The notes below the pieces were generated by a model. The model had not been told where the DNA came from, searched no databases, and saw nothing but the letters and a program-made list of their open reading frames with translations. Positions 34,740-44,505 of a DNA stretch of 64,000 bases are shown here, one piece after another (position 1 is the first letter of the stretch; every line of letters starts with the position of its first letter). The position numbers and the translations under genes were made by a program. Source of the stretch: Schistosoma haematobium (taxonomy: Eukaryota; Platyhelminthes; Trematoda; Strigeidida; Schistosomatidae); NCBI RefSeq assembly GCF_000699445.3, contig NC_067202.1, positions 13,917,924 through 13,981,923 on the forward strand, written 5' to 3'.

Positions 34740-34941
34740 AGTTAGTTATTGCCAGAAAACAGTTTAGCAGTAATGTCTTACACTGTAAAGATGAACAATG
34801 AGTACTCAACTCCTATAGAAAGAACCAGTTACATGAATATTTCAAATATACCTTGCTTAAAAGTTCCAACTGTTATGAAACCTAGTTGTAATAGTGTCTT
34901 ATCTATTGTCTCCAGACACTTGTGGTTGATTTCATTTCAGT
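34740..34941 (+). CDS. Possible internal exon of an unidentified host gene
   Basis: An open frame encodes about 64 residues, beginning near PENSLAVMSYTVKMNNEYST and ending VSRHLWLISF. Its amino-acid composition is less biased than most frames here. It is preceded by a pyrimidine-poor but AG-ending stretch (ATTGCCAG at 34747-34754) and ends at a GTAAGC that could be a splice donor (34940-34945). No family was recognised and no partner exon was found. It could equally be a chance frame or an unrecognised repeat. Confidence 0.2.
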
Positions 34942-34944
34942 AAG

Positions 34945-35050
34945 CATTACTTACCTACTTACTTACTTTACTTTACTTTACTTACTTACTTAGGCCTGTT
35001 ACTCCTCATGGAGTGGCAGAGGTCGCTCACCAGCATTCTTCGTCTTTGCT
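34945..35050 (-). pseudogene. RTE-like retrotransposon 3' terminus with tetranucleotide tail
   Basis: A TTAC/TTTAC-rich tail (34949-34992) precedes GGCCTGTTACTCCTCATGGA and TCACCAGCATTCTTC, the reverse complement of the conserved 3' end. It is a very short 5'-truncated insertion. Confidence 0.75.
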
Positions 35051-35214
35051 TTTAATCATATGACAAAAAATGTCTTTTAAAACACTGAGTTACGTTCACA
35101 TAGATACATTTTCACACTGTACATAATATATAAAAAATCCGTTTCGGGTGGAGACAGTTATCCATTTCAAATAATGGATAAAGGGTTGCATAAAATCATA
35201 GATTTATTAACTTT
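35051..35214. other. No feature recognised
   Basis: Short AT-rich interval. Confidence 0.35.
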
Positions 35215-35455
35215 AGATATTAACATCCGTTGGATGGTAAATCAGTGATCTAGAGGTTAAGAGTTTGTGTGTGAGGTCATGGGTTCGAGTCCCATGTACG
35301 TAATCGTAGATTCACACTGCTGAGGAGTCCCATGCTAGAACAAAGCAACCACCCGAAACTTCCAGGTTTACAATGTTGATTTAGCTTAGATCGACTCATG
35401 AATTCAATGGTTAAATTTACTACCATCTCCACAATCCCCCATACTGATAAAAAAA
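35215..35455 (+). repeat. Family A SINE
   Basis: Head with B box GGGTTCGAGTCCC (35281-35293) and intact left hammerhead half CACTGCTGAGGAGTCCCATG. The right half is destroyed (GAACAAAGCAACCACCCGAAAC). The tail ends CACAATCCCCCATACTGATA. Confidence 0.8.
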
Positions 35456-35819
35456 ATATAATTAACAATAATAATAATTAAATCAGAATTAATTATAATG
35501 ACATGAGATCATAAATTATGCCTGTAATAGACAGATAATGCTTTAAGTGTATTTATTAATTTTATTGCCAATGGCAACAAATAATTGATCATTGATTTAT
35601 TGACACCAGTTTAGTTAAACATTCTCTTGAATCAGTGATCATGACTACTCATCCCTCCCTCTCCCTTTTTTTAAAAAAAAAATTTTAGAACAAAGGATAA
35701 AGTTTATTTGATGAATTATATAATGAATGTGAATAGGAGATTATGCTGGTATCATTTGAATACTGTCGAATAGTTCAGATTATTTATGAATATAAATAAA
35801 TGTAATGCAAAGAAATAAT
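35456..35819. other. No gene recognised
   Basis: (AATA)n-like run at 35466-35480 and AT-rich sequence. Confidence 0.4.
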
Positions 35820-36060
35820 GAATTTTTCGTGAATAGGTTGAGGTTAGATATTAACACCATTGAATACCGGCTCAGTAGTCTAGAGGTTAAGTGGTCACGT
35901 GCGAGACTGAAGGCCCTGGGTTCGAACCCCGCGAGCGGGATCATGGAAGCGCACTGCTAAGGCGTCCCACAATAGGATGAGACGGTCGTCCAATGTTTCA
36001 AGGTTTTTGATGGTGGTCTAACATCAATCGGCTCATGATCTCAATTAAAAAATTTCCAGA
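35820..36060 (+). repeat. Family A SINE
   Basis: A nearly complete unit: ATAGGTTGAGGTTAGATATT, ACCGGCTCAGTAGTCTAGAG and B box GGGTTCGAACCCCGCGAG (35920-35937). The hammerhead is damaged (CTGCTAAGGCGTCCC...GATGAGAC). Confidence 0.8.
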
Positions 36061-36184
36061 TGCTTGAAAATAGTGGTGAACGTTAAAAAATGAAAATATT
36101 TTAGTGTTGTGGCATACTATTTAACTTTTTGTTTAAGGTTAGTTCTTAGTTGTTTTTTGACAAATAATCTAATGAACTCGTTGT

Positions 36185-36265
36185 GAATAGTCACAGTTTT
36201 TTGGAAACTACATCCAGTTGACGAGTCTCAAGTAAGACGAAACGTGCGTCCTGGATTTCACTACT
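36185..36265 (+). repeat. Family B SINE 3' fragment with hammerhead
   Basis: TCCAGTTGACGAGTCTCAAG TAAGACGAAACGTGCGTCCT, then the GGATTTCACTACTAGTCA end. All core bases are present except C3 (T here). The head is absent. Confidence 0.75.
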
Positions 36266-36464
36266 AGTCAACTCCGTCTACGTTAACATTACGAATGTTT
36301 ATAATATGAATAATCTTTAAGGGAGGGAAGGCAGTTAAATTATTGATAGGTATAATCTACAGTTGAATGATCATTGAAAAGTGACCAGCGTCAAGTTCAT
36401 ATTTAATGCTGATCGAATTCTTTTGACCAAGTTTAAGTGACTTGACATTGTGTAAACTTTGTTG

Positions 36465-36660
36465 AGATGTAAGGTGGTGGTTTGAGGTAATCGACAGGTC
36501 AACCTGCTTAACCTAGGTTTCATTTTAGTCGACAGTAACCGATAAGATGTACCTGTGATCTTGAGGCAGCTGATACTTCCTAGTGGACTTTATCCCGTGT
36601 CATCCAACTACAAAATCAGAAATGTTACCATTGAGTTATACGGGTTATGAGTGACCACAT
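36465..36660 (-). repeat. Family C SINE
   Basis: Minus-strand head (CCCGTATAACTCAATGGTAACA), flank and decayed hammerhead region. It forms a divergent pair with the copy at 36765. Confidence 0.65.
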
Positions 36661-36764
36661 GTAGAGTTGAGGCATATTCACAGCTAATCAATCATTGGTT
36701 AGTAGCCAAAGATGCGTATGTTGAGTCCTCCTTAGTGCTGTTTGACGTCTGTGCAATGTGGTCA

Positions 36765-36955
36765 GCAGCACCCTGAATAGCTCAGTGGCATCATTTGACT
36801 GTGAATCTGGGTGATACAGTAATGAATCCATTAGGGAGCATAAGTCTCATTAAGATTATGAGTAAACCTTATAGACGAGTGTCAGCTAACATGAAACTCA
36901 GGTGATGCCAGGGTATTCTGTCGATTACCTTTAATCACCATCTTCTTCGAAAGTT
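36765..36955 (+). repeat. Family C SINE
   Basis: CCTGAATAGCTCAGTGGCAT (A box at 36775-36786), TGAATCTGGGTGATAC, and a core remnant GACGAGTGTCAGCTAACATGAAAC, then the TTCTGTCGATTACC end. The CT of CTGACGA is lost. Confidence 0.7.
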
Positions 36956-37179
36956 ATATCTTCAATCGACGATAATAGTTAAGCTAATTCTCATTTTCTT
37001 ATTGTTACCATGTGTAATAATCTCTCGTTTCATATGATAATTAATGAAAAATGGGACAGTTTTTATTTAAATCCAAACCTTTCACCATAAGTCTATGAGG
37101 GTGACAAAATCGATTTTGTTTTCGTTAGGTTGTCTTTTGTTTTTGCAAAAAAACTTAATTCATTATAGTTTACATCGCT

Positions 37180-37505
37180 AACTGATATTAAGCAACCACT
37201 GGAGATTATGAAGAGTTGGATAGTTATTTTTATCAAAGTATCCGGCTCTTCGACAGCACACATTCACGATCCTGTCAAATGGAATCGAATCCAAAACTTT
37301 CATGACTCTCATAGATAGTTTAACATTTAGACCAATGAAATAGGCATCCAATAATTTAGATAGTTAACTTTTTACCATGAAACTTCTGCTTCCTGTGTTC
37401 GATTATTCATCGGATCATAGATGGTCACTGTTAAAGAGTTCTATACTAGGGTGAAATAGTGCTATCTAATAGTTTCTAGCTTTCAATGATTATTCGATTG
37501 TAATC
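37180..37505. repeat. Two decayed family A SINE pieces in opposite orientation
   Basis: A minus-strand unit (about 37190-37350, B-box complement GGAATCGAATCCAAAAC) is followed by a plus-strand piece (37375-37505) with CTGTTAAAGAGTTCTATACTAGGGTGAAATAG and a tail. Both ribozymes are dead. Confidence 0.6.
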
Positions 37506-37599
37506 AATTATTATTTTGTTTTGAGATTATACCACTAAATACATCAGGTTAAAACTCATCATGGATCCTTATGTTAACTTACGTATATATATGTATAGT

Positions 37600-37662
37600 G
37601 TATGCTACTTATGTCGACAGATATAAGTAGCATGTAGCACCAACTGAATAATTTTTCTGGTT
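37600..37662 (+). repeat. Dispersed repeat R3, left part of a split copy
   Basis: TGCTACTTATGTCGACAGAT followed by ATAAGTAGCATGTAGCACCA. The copy is interrupted by the RTE insertion and resumes at about 38450. Confidence 0.75.
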
Positions 37663-38397
37663 ATCAGGAGAAAACGACCAGTGTGGCAGCAGCCTCAGAA
37701 GCATTAGGTCTCAATATACACAAAGGGCAAAGCAAGATTCTCCGATACAACACAGCATGCACCAATTGAATCACACTTGACGGAGAAGCTTTGTTGAATG
37801 TAAAAACCTTTACATATCTAGGCAGAATCATTGATGAACATGGTGGATCTGATGCAGATGTTAAAGCGCGGATCGGTAAGGCAAGAGCAGCATATTTACA
37901 ACTGAAGGACATCTGGAACTCAAAACAACTGTCAACCAACACCAAGGTCAGGATTTTCAATACAAATTTCAAGACAGTTCTACTGTATGGGGCGGAAACC
38001 TGGAGAACTACGAAAGCCACCATCCAGAAGATACAAGTGTTTATTAACAGTTGTCTACGCAAAATACTTCGGATCCGTTGACCGGATACTATTAGCAACA
38101 ACCTACTGTGGGAGAGAACAAACCAGATTCGATTGGAGGAATAAATCAGGAAGAAACGCTGGAAGTGGATAGGACACACATCGAGGAAAGCACCCAACTG
38201 CGTCATAAGACAAGCCCTCACATGGAATCCTCAAGGCCAAAAGAGAAGAGGAAGACCAAAGAACACATTACGTCGGGAAATGGAAATAGACATGAGAAGA
38301 ATGAACAAGAATTGGATGGAACTAGAAAAGAAGGCCCAGGACAGAGTGGGTTGGAGAATGCTGGTCGGCGGCCTATGCTCCATTAGGAGTAAGAGGC

Positions 38398-38449
<52 letters not shown>
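37663..38449 (+). pseudogene. 5'-truncated RTE-like insertion with (TAAG)n tail
   Basis: The 3' quarter of an RTE-like ORF from a different subfamily than the copy at 6791: VAASEALGLNIHKGQSK, then [47 protein letters not shown] and [13 protein letters not shown]. Stops occur near 37766, 38080 and 38141. It ends in GGCGTAAG and about 13 TAAG units (38398-38449). It sits within an R3 repeat, so it is younger than that repeat. Confidence 0.88.
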
Positions 38450-38600
38450 CACTAAGTGGAAGATCAAGTTGAAAAGAAAACAGAAACAGAAATAATACAA
38501 AAGAATTATGAATTGGATGAATCACACAGAATATGTAAGACAAATGATGAAAATATTCAATGTATGGTTCTTATATTTTATCAAGAGTTTCTAAATCTTC
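38450..38600 (+). repeat. Dispersed repeat R3, right part of a split copy
   Basis: AAGATCAAGTTGAAAAGAAA, AATGATGAAAATATTCAATG and TATGGTTCTTATATTTTATC follow the RTE tail and match R3 downstream of the insertion point. Confidence 0.7.
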
Positions 38601-39279
38601 ATTCATCACATATACATATAGATAGATAGATATATATATCAATGGACGTCTTTAACATTATCCATTTGAATAGTTCAACCATAAATTTCAATGAATTGAC
38701 ATGTTTTCTATTTAACTTGATAGAAACAATTAGAAACAATATTGATGTCAATCAATTGTCTGATAACTTGTCTCATTGAACTAAATACCTCAGAAAATGT
38801 TAATACAAACTAATATATTGATCTGTTATTTAAAGAAAACAGATGAGGTCTTACTTCATATCAATGAAAATATTGACAGGTGTAAACAGTATAATATTTA
38901 AATGTCTTAGCAACTTGTATATATGCTACTGTACCCACCACCATCACCACCATCACCATTATGTTCTCATCTATTCCATTTATCCTAACCAACTTATTGA
39001 TTATGATCACTTTCACTGAAAACATTTCATTTATTAAGTACTGCTTATTAGTAATTGTAACTATGGTTACATAAGTTTTGTTATTTTACGTCTAGATTCC
39101 TTTTTTTTGTAATTGTATTAATGTTTGTTGATAACTTAATTTACGTTGATGATATTTTTTAGGAAAGATCAGTATACCAATGATATCCAGTTCTACTGTA
39201 TCCTGGTCATCTTTGTATATGTACTGAATTAGTTATGCCGTTTAGTTCCTTGGCTAAATTGATAATTAATGGGATCAGT
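38601..39279. other. Gene-free AT-rich interval
   Basis: Short GATA/ATAG and CAC/CCA runs (38620-38640, 38936-38958). No gene recognised. Confidence 0.4.
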
Positions 39280-39493
39280 TATGAAGTTGTCTGTCTTCAA
39301 GACGTACTAAACATTCACCACCATAAAAAATACCACTACTATTATTACTGATATTACAACTAAGTAAGATAGGAGGCATCTCATGAACTAATTTCACTTG
39401 AATACGATCTAATCTTTCAATACCATTCAAAGGTAGCAATCTCATGTTGTATATTTTGCAATGAATAATTTCATTGAACAATATTCATTCCTG
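39280..39493 (-). CDS. Possible exon of an unidentified host gene
   Basis: The minus strand encodes a non-repetitive peptide of about 68 residues, including MRLLPLNGIERLDRIQVKLV and HEMPPILLSCNISNNSSG. It follows an AAATTCAG acceptor-like site (about 39494-39501). A GTACGT that could serve as donor lies at about 39303-39308. Composition looks protein-like and it overlaps none of the repeat families seen elsewhere in the window. No domain was recognised and no adjoining exon was found. Confidence 0.35.
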
Positions 39494-39501
39494 AATTTAT
39501 T

Positions 39502-40309
39502 CCTATGACTAATTATTTCAAACTTGACATTTGCATCTTTCTCTGCTCAATTCCTTTTCGTTTGTTTGTTGTGTGTACGTGTGTGTGTTTGTGTGTGTGT
39601 GTGTGGACGTATATGTATCTCTAAGTGCATGATTGTAGATACATGAGATATTTGAGTTTAATCAAACAAATTAATAGCGTTATTGGTTGTTGTTACTAAC
39701 TAAAGCCAATGTCTAATGTCAACCTTGTGTTACATACGCTCGATTGATGACGCAATATATTAGTTTAGATCAATAACACGGGAGTTTACCAAGGATCCAT
39801 CAATATCAGATTTCTCTGTGTGATCTATTACATAATTCCTTTACTTTGTAATCCTTACCATTTTCAGAATTAAGAGAATCATGATGCCAATGTCATGCTG
39901 TTTTTTATGGACATACTCTCTCAAACAAGCTTTGTTTCATTATCTAGTTGTTCCAAGGAATATGAAATGTAATTCTAGATGTAGTTACATATAGTCGAAG
40001 AATACTAGACAGGTACAGTGTAATAAGTAACTTTATTGAATAACATACGGGGAAAAAGACTGATAGAATGTAAATACCTAATACAGTACAAAATAGTTTC
40101 ATGGATCAATTATCATTTGTAAAATCTGATCTAGACCAGATGAAAACTTTTCAGTTAATGGAATATTGTAAATGATTTATTGAAAGTTATCCAATTCACT
40201 CCCAACTCACATTTCAATATGGTAGCTGACAATCGAATGTTACAATATAACATACATAGTAATATTTAGACTAGATAGAACAGTGAGTATTGAATGACTA
40301 ATATCATAT
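39502..40309. other. No gene recognised
   Basis: (GT)n at about 39573-39603; otherwise AT-rich. Confidence 0.4.
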
Positions 40310-40510
40310 ATCAGAAGGGGTTTTGTGGAGATTGTGGTAATTTAAACAGTTGAGATCATGAGTCAATTGAAGCTAGATCACCATGGGAAACCTGGAAGCA
40401 CTGGACGCCCGTTTCGTCCTAGTGTGGGACTCCTCAGCAGCGCGCATCCACGACCCTACCTCGCGGGATTCAAACCCAGGACCTATCAGTCTCGCGGCAG
40501 GCGCTTATAT
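40310..40510 (-). repeat. Family A SINE with intact hammerhead
   Basis: Minus-strand unit from the tail (TCAGAAGGGGTTTTGTGGAG at 40311-40330 on the plus strand) through the hammerhead to the tRNA-like head (GGGTTTGAATCCCGCGAGGT complement, about 40458-40477). It is truncated in the A-box region near 40507. Confidence 0.88.
40398..40443 (-). ncRNA. Canonical hammerhead ribozyme
   Basis: Every element is present on the minus strand. Stem I: GCGCTG (40443-40438) pairs with CAGTGC (40403-40398), including one G-U. Core: CTGAGGA (40437-40431). Stem II: GTCC/GGAC (40430-40427 with 40419-40416) with a 7-base loop. GAAA: 40415-40412. Stem III: ACG/CGT closed by GG. The cleavage triplet is GTC, so the predicted scission is between 40404 and 40403. 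It would cut SINE transcripts between the head and the tail. Predicted from sequence only; the short stem III suggests that it may work better in a dimeric or circular RNA. Confidence 0.85.
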
Positions 40511-40619
40511 GTCTTGTCTTTTAATGTTACTAAATACGTGTTATAATGTGATCACTAGTGTCTAAGTGATTCAATATGTTGTGATGTTGGTGGTAGTGTA
40601 ATGAATGAAAACACAAATG

Positions 40620-40880
40620 GGAACAATCAAATGTATTTGAAAACAACATTACAGAACAATGTTAGTAAGATCTGGGAATCATACAGTAAATACTTCATTT
40701 GCAAAATATCCATCAGTTATCTCAGACCTGATTGTTCTTGAGCTTCCAAACCAATCATTCTTGGTTCTTGTTCTCTTTCTTCAATATTTTTAACTTTCTG
40801 ATACTAGGTACTGCACTTTTGATTGATGATACATATTACTTATATCTATAGACATCAGTAGCAGACAGAATAATAATTGT
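40620..40880 (-). repeat. Dispersed repeat R3
   Basis: Minus-strand copy: AATACTTCATTTGCAAAATA, ATCAGTTATCTCAGACCTGA, TTCTTGTTCTCTTTCTTC, then a decayed terminal palindrome (ACATATTACTTATATCTATA). Confidence 0.7.
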
Positions 40881-41004
40881 AGGTATTTGACAGGAAACGG
40901 TATTTTGTCATTGGTTATATTCTATTCGGAATTTTTCAACAAGTTGTATCCGTTGAAACCACTTAAGTGTTTTTTTGGAAAATATCTAACAACATTACTT
41001 TATT

Positions 41005-41345
41005 CGATTGAAATCCTGAGTCAATTGAAGCTAAACCACTATGGAAAACCTGGGAGCACTGGACGGCCGTTTCGTCCTAGTGTGGAACTACTTAGCAGTG
41101 TGCATCCACGATACCGCACCACGCGAGATACGAACCCAGGACCTGTCAGTCTCGCGCCAGGCGCTTAACCAACTAGACCACTGAGTCGGTATCCGGTGGT
41201 GTTAATATCTAACCTCAACCAATCCAACAAGATGCGCGACCATCTTCCATTGTACTGAGGTAGACACTTGTTTCTACCCGACACGGATTAGCTCCACTGG
41301 TCACGGCTTCTCATGATTTTAATCAAAAACTTAACAATCTCCACA
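41005..41345 (-). repeat. Family A SINE, near full length
   Basis: Minus strand: upstream block (about 41345-41215), head with B-box remnant, hammerhead with intact right half and stem I (GACGAAACGGCCGTCCAGTG) but left core CTAAGTA (G5 and G8 changed), and an intact tail. The right half is identical to the family consensus. Confidence 0.82.
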
Positions 41346-41899
41346 ACCCTCTAAACATTATTTTAATCAATTTAGTTATGTAGACCATTTATAATTATCA
41401 TTACTATTTAATTCTGATTATACTTCATCAAGAGTTTAAAAGTACTTTATGTGTCTACAAAATAATCTGACGACTTTTCTTTAATCACTGTCGATATTTA
41501 GGACATGAGTTTGACTATCCTTTGTTCGTATATATATACTTTCTGTGAGGATTACCTCGGTAAAGCTCTTTTGTCACATGAATCGTGGTTGGCAGTGAAA
41601 CGTAAGAGGTGTACTTGTGACAGAATTGTTATACTGAAATATTTTTAACGAGATGCACATGTGCTAACAACGACCTCATTCAAATCCTTATGTATAATGA
41701 TATAAATATTGTATCCCCTGAATACGTTTATTGATAATCGGTACTCATTAGTTCAATAGGTCACTACATGAACACTTTAAACACACATTGAGACACAGGT
41801 AGATACAGTTTAGGGCTCTTCAGTTTATGATTTATAATAAAATTTGATATCTCTATGGATCGTCCTCTAGCCCTTTACTGATTATAGTCATGTATCCAT
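41346..41899. other. No gene recognised
   Basis: AT-rich; nothing identifiable. Confidence 0.4.
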
Positions 41900-42250
41900 T
41901 ATTGACTTACTAAAGGATTCAACTCCTAGAGTATTGGTGGTAAGCCGTGATTAGTGGATTCTAACCATGCCAGGTGAAAGATAATTATCCATAGCATGCA
42001 ATGGATAGAGTTTGCGCAATAACATGAATTGGATGAAGTTAGTTATGCACACCATTGGATGGTGATTCATTGGTTTAGAGGTTAAGCGTTTACACGTGAA
42101 GCGGAAGGTCCTGAGTTCGACCCCATATGATGGGATAGTAGGTGCTGAGTGCCAATGAGAAGTCCCATAAGAAGAAGAAAAAGCCAATCAATACTTCCTG
42201 GTTTCCAATGGTTGTCTAATTGAGATCGCTTCGTGATATAAACGATGACA
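41900..42250 (+). repeat. Family A SINE
   Basis: Upstream block (TAGAGTATTGGTGGTAAGCC), head (ATGGTGATTCATTGGTTTAG), B box GAGTTCGACCCC, decayed hammerhead (GCCAATGAGAAGTCCC...GAAGAAAAAGCC) and tail. Confidence 0.7.
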
Positions 42251-43299
42251 ATCATACGTTCTTCACTAATTCCCCTATATTCTTGTTAGTAATTAGTTCA
42301 TACTTATTTTCTACAAGCTAAAGATATAACTTGTCAACGGATTTTTTTATTATTATAAAATATGCATATAAAAACTTTGACTATTACAGGGAATCCCAAC
42401 TCCATTTACTTCTTCACAGACACTTAAAAGAAAAGAACTTTTAATTAAATAAGCACTGTACAAGGAGTATAAAAGCTAATCTCTCCACCTATGATTCTCA
42501 TATCTTCCCACTTCAACCCCCACCTCATTCAACCATTCACTTATCACCACCACCACCATCACCACCACTGACTACTACTACTCAAAAATGAATGAATAAA
42601 TTAAAATCATTTTAATACTTTCGTGAAATAATGATAAATAATGATCACCAAGGTTATCAACAATTTATTAGTTACTATGCTAATTTAATCAAAATACATA
42701 AGTAGTTATATAACTGAATAATCTTAATATAAGAGACAATATTCCTCATTTGGTAACAGTATGTTGATAATACGATAGAGTGAAATTTAAAAATCGCTCA
42801 ATATTATCCATGTACAATTTACACTATAAATTGCACTACACTACACTCAACTTACTCACTCACTCAACCACCCACCCACCCATCCACCCACTCATCCACT
42901 GTTACTACTACCACACGAAATAAAGTTCACTCAAGTGCACTTAATGACGGTTATTAAATCTTCCCTTTTTTTTCTTTAAGTAGTTAACAAGTAGTCTAAT
43001 TCTGTTCACAAGTTGTAATATTAATAGTCATAGTATTAGGCAATAATCATTCATAAATAATAAAATTCTCAAGTATTAATTAAAAATTCTTAAAATCTCT
43101 TGGATACTAAAGTTAAATAAATGAGAAAAACTATACCAACTAATATTGCAACCGGTAATTGAAAGGAGTTACCAATTAATATTGCAGTTATTTGTTAGAT
43201 AATTAATCTGGTTTGTGTTTTTTATTTATAGCAAGGTTGTTTTCTGTGAGATGGGATTGCCGACTCCATGTCCAATTCGCCTCCTTTACCTGGATTCGG
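42251..43299. other. No gene recognised
   Basis: Contains CAC-rich (42546-42570) and CACT/CCCA-rich (42843-42898) tracts and AT-rich DNA. Confidence 0.45.
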
Positions 43300-43406
43300 G
43301 ACCATCAGTAACTCTAGAAGAACTACAGGTGGAAACATCAAGGTTCCGATACAGACGTAAAGGTGAGGACTGGCAAAGCAAGGGACGCATTCCTACAGTT
43401 GAAGAA

Positions 43407-43890
43407 TGTTACAACTTGTTGTTTAAATGCTTAGTGTCTTGGCTCTTTTAATGCTACTTTTTGTATCTGGTCGTCGCTGATTGTTATGTCTGAAACGCTT
43501 ATCACTTATACTCGGAACGAGGGACCTCTGCAATCCCCACGACGCAAAAGTAAGAACACAAAGACTGGTATAAGTGATGATTTATTAACCCCAAAACACG
43601 ACGACGACCCTAGTAGAAAATACACTCATTTATATATTGATTGTACACCCATTTTGATCAATAATTAGGATGAAATCACATACTCAGTTATAACAAATCA
43701 CATACTGAGCATAGTTCATGTCAATGGAATACAAGAATATCGCATATTATACAGAATAAGATATCATACGAGAAAAGGAAACAAATACTACATTGAGTAA
43801 TCATTACGTTGAATCAAAACGGAAGTAATCTTGAACAAAGCTCATAATGAGTAAATCAATCGAAAATTGATTTTTTTTTCCATCATATCA
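43407..43890. mobile_element. Solo LTR-like insertion inside the RTE fragment
   Basis: 484 bases beginning TGTTACAACTTG and ending CATCATATCA, flanked by a 5-base duplication AAGAA (43402-43406 and 43891-43895). The uninterrupted RTE sequence reads CAGTTGAAGAACATATGG, so the empty site is known from the copy at 6791-9811. TG...CA ends and a 5-base duplication fit an LTR left by recombination. The open frame 43486-43668 within it is not considered a gene. Confidence 0.7.
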
Positions 43891-43997
43891 AAGAATATAT
43901 GGAACTCAAAACAACTTTCAACCAATATCAAAGTCACAATCTTCAATACGAACGTCAAGGCAGTTCTACTGTACAGAGCTGAAACATAGAGAACTAC

Positions 43998-44085
43998 TTT
44001 TGGTGGAGTTTCGTTCTCTGAGCTGGATGGTTTGGTCGTGGAGCTTTCATCGTTCTTCTGAACGACATCATCAGCACAAACTTCG
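43998..44085 (-). mobile_element. 88-bp insertion with 9-base target duplication
   Basis: GAGAACTAC is present on both sides (43989-43997 and 44086-44094) and only once in the intact RTE. In the minus orientation the insert ends CTCCACCAAAA, like the 3' end of a retroposed fragment. It contains a TCGTTC/GAACGA hairpin flanked by CTGATGA on one side and GATGAAAGC on the other, an arrangement like a hammerhead with misaligned stem II. It may derive from a Penelope-like element, which carry hammerheads, but that is unproved. Confidence 0.75.
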
Positions 44086-44485
44086 GAGAACTACTACAAC
44101 CACCATCACGAAGGTACAAGTATTTATAAATAATTCTCTACGCAAGATACTCAACATCCATTGGCCGGATACCATCAGCAATAGCATTCTGTGGGAGAGA
44201 ACAAACCAGATTCCAGCTGAAGAGGAAATTAGGAAAAGATAATGGAAATGGATAGGACATACATTACGGAAATCGTCAAACTGCATCACGAGACAAGCCC
44301 TAACTTTGAGTCCTGAAGGGAAGTGGAAAAGAGGAAGGCCAAATAGCACTATTACATCGGGAAATAGAAGTAGACATGAAAAAGATGAATAGCAACTGGA
44401 AACAACCGGAAAGGATTGTTCAGAACAGAGTTGGATGGAGAATGCTGGCCTATGTTCCTCGTTTATTAGGGGTAACATGTACAAG

Positions 44486-44505
44486 TATATATATATATAT
44501 ATATA
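44486..44505 (+). repeat. (TA)n run at the end of the RTE fragment
   Basis: A short dinucleotide run just downstream of the decayed RTE 3' end; the usual TAAG tail is missing. Confidence 0.6.

Larger units (their letters stand above)
43300..44480 (+). pseudogene. RTE-like retrotransposon 3' fragment split by two later insertions
   Basis: Coding remnants (43340-43406: CAGACGTAAAGGTGAGGACT...CTACAGTTGAAGAA) resume at 43896 (TATGGAACTCAAAACAACTT) and continue through ACCAATATCAAAGTCACAAT to GAGTTGGATGGAGAATGCTG near 44425-44444. Removing the solo LTR (43407-43890) and the 88-bp insert (43998-44085), with one copy of each target duplication, restores the order seen in the 6791-9811 element. Related most closely to that copy. 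Confidence 0.88.

Noticed and set aside
35860..35945. Possible tRNA gene (good A and B boxes)
   Set aside because: It is the head of a family A SINE; the acceptor stem does not pair and the sequence continues into the SINE. The same holds for other tRNA-like heads.
37664..38221. 185-codon minus-strand open frame
   Set aside because: Antisense shadow of the RTE-like fragment. The same applies to 44071-44484 and 59278-59622.
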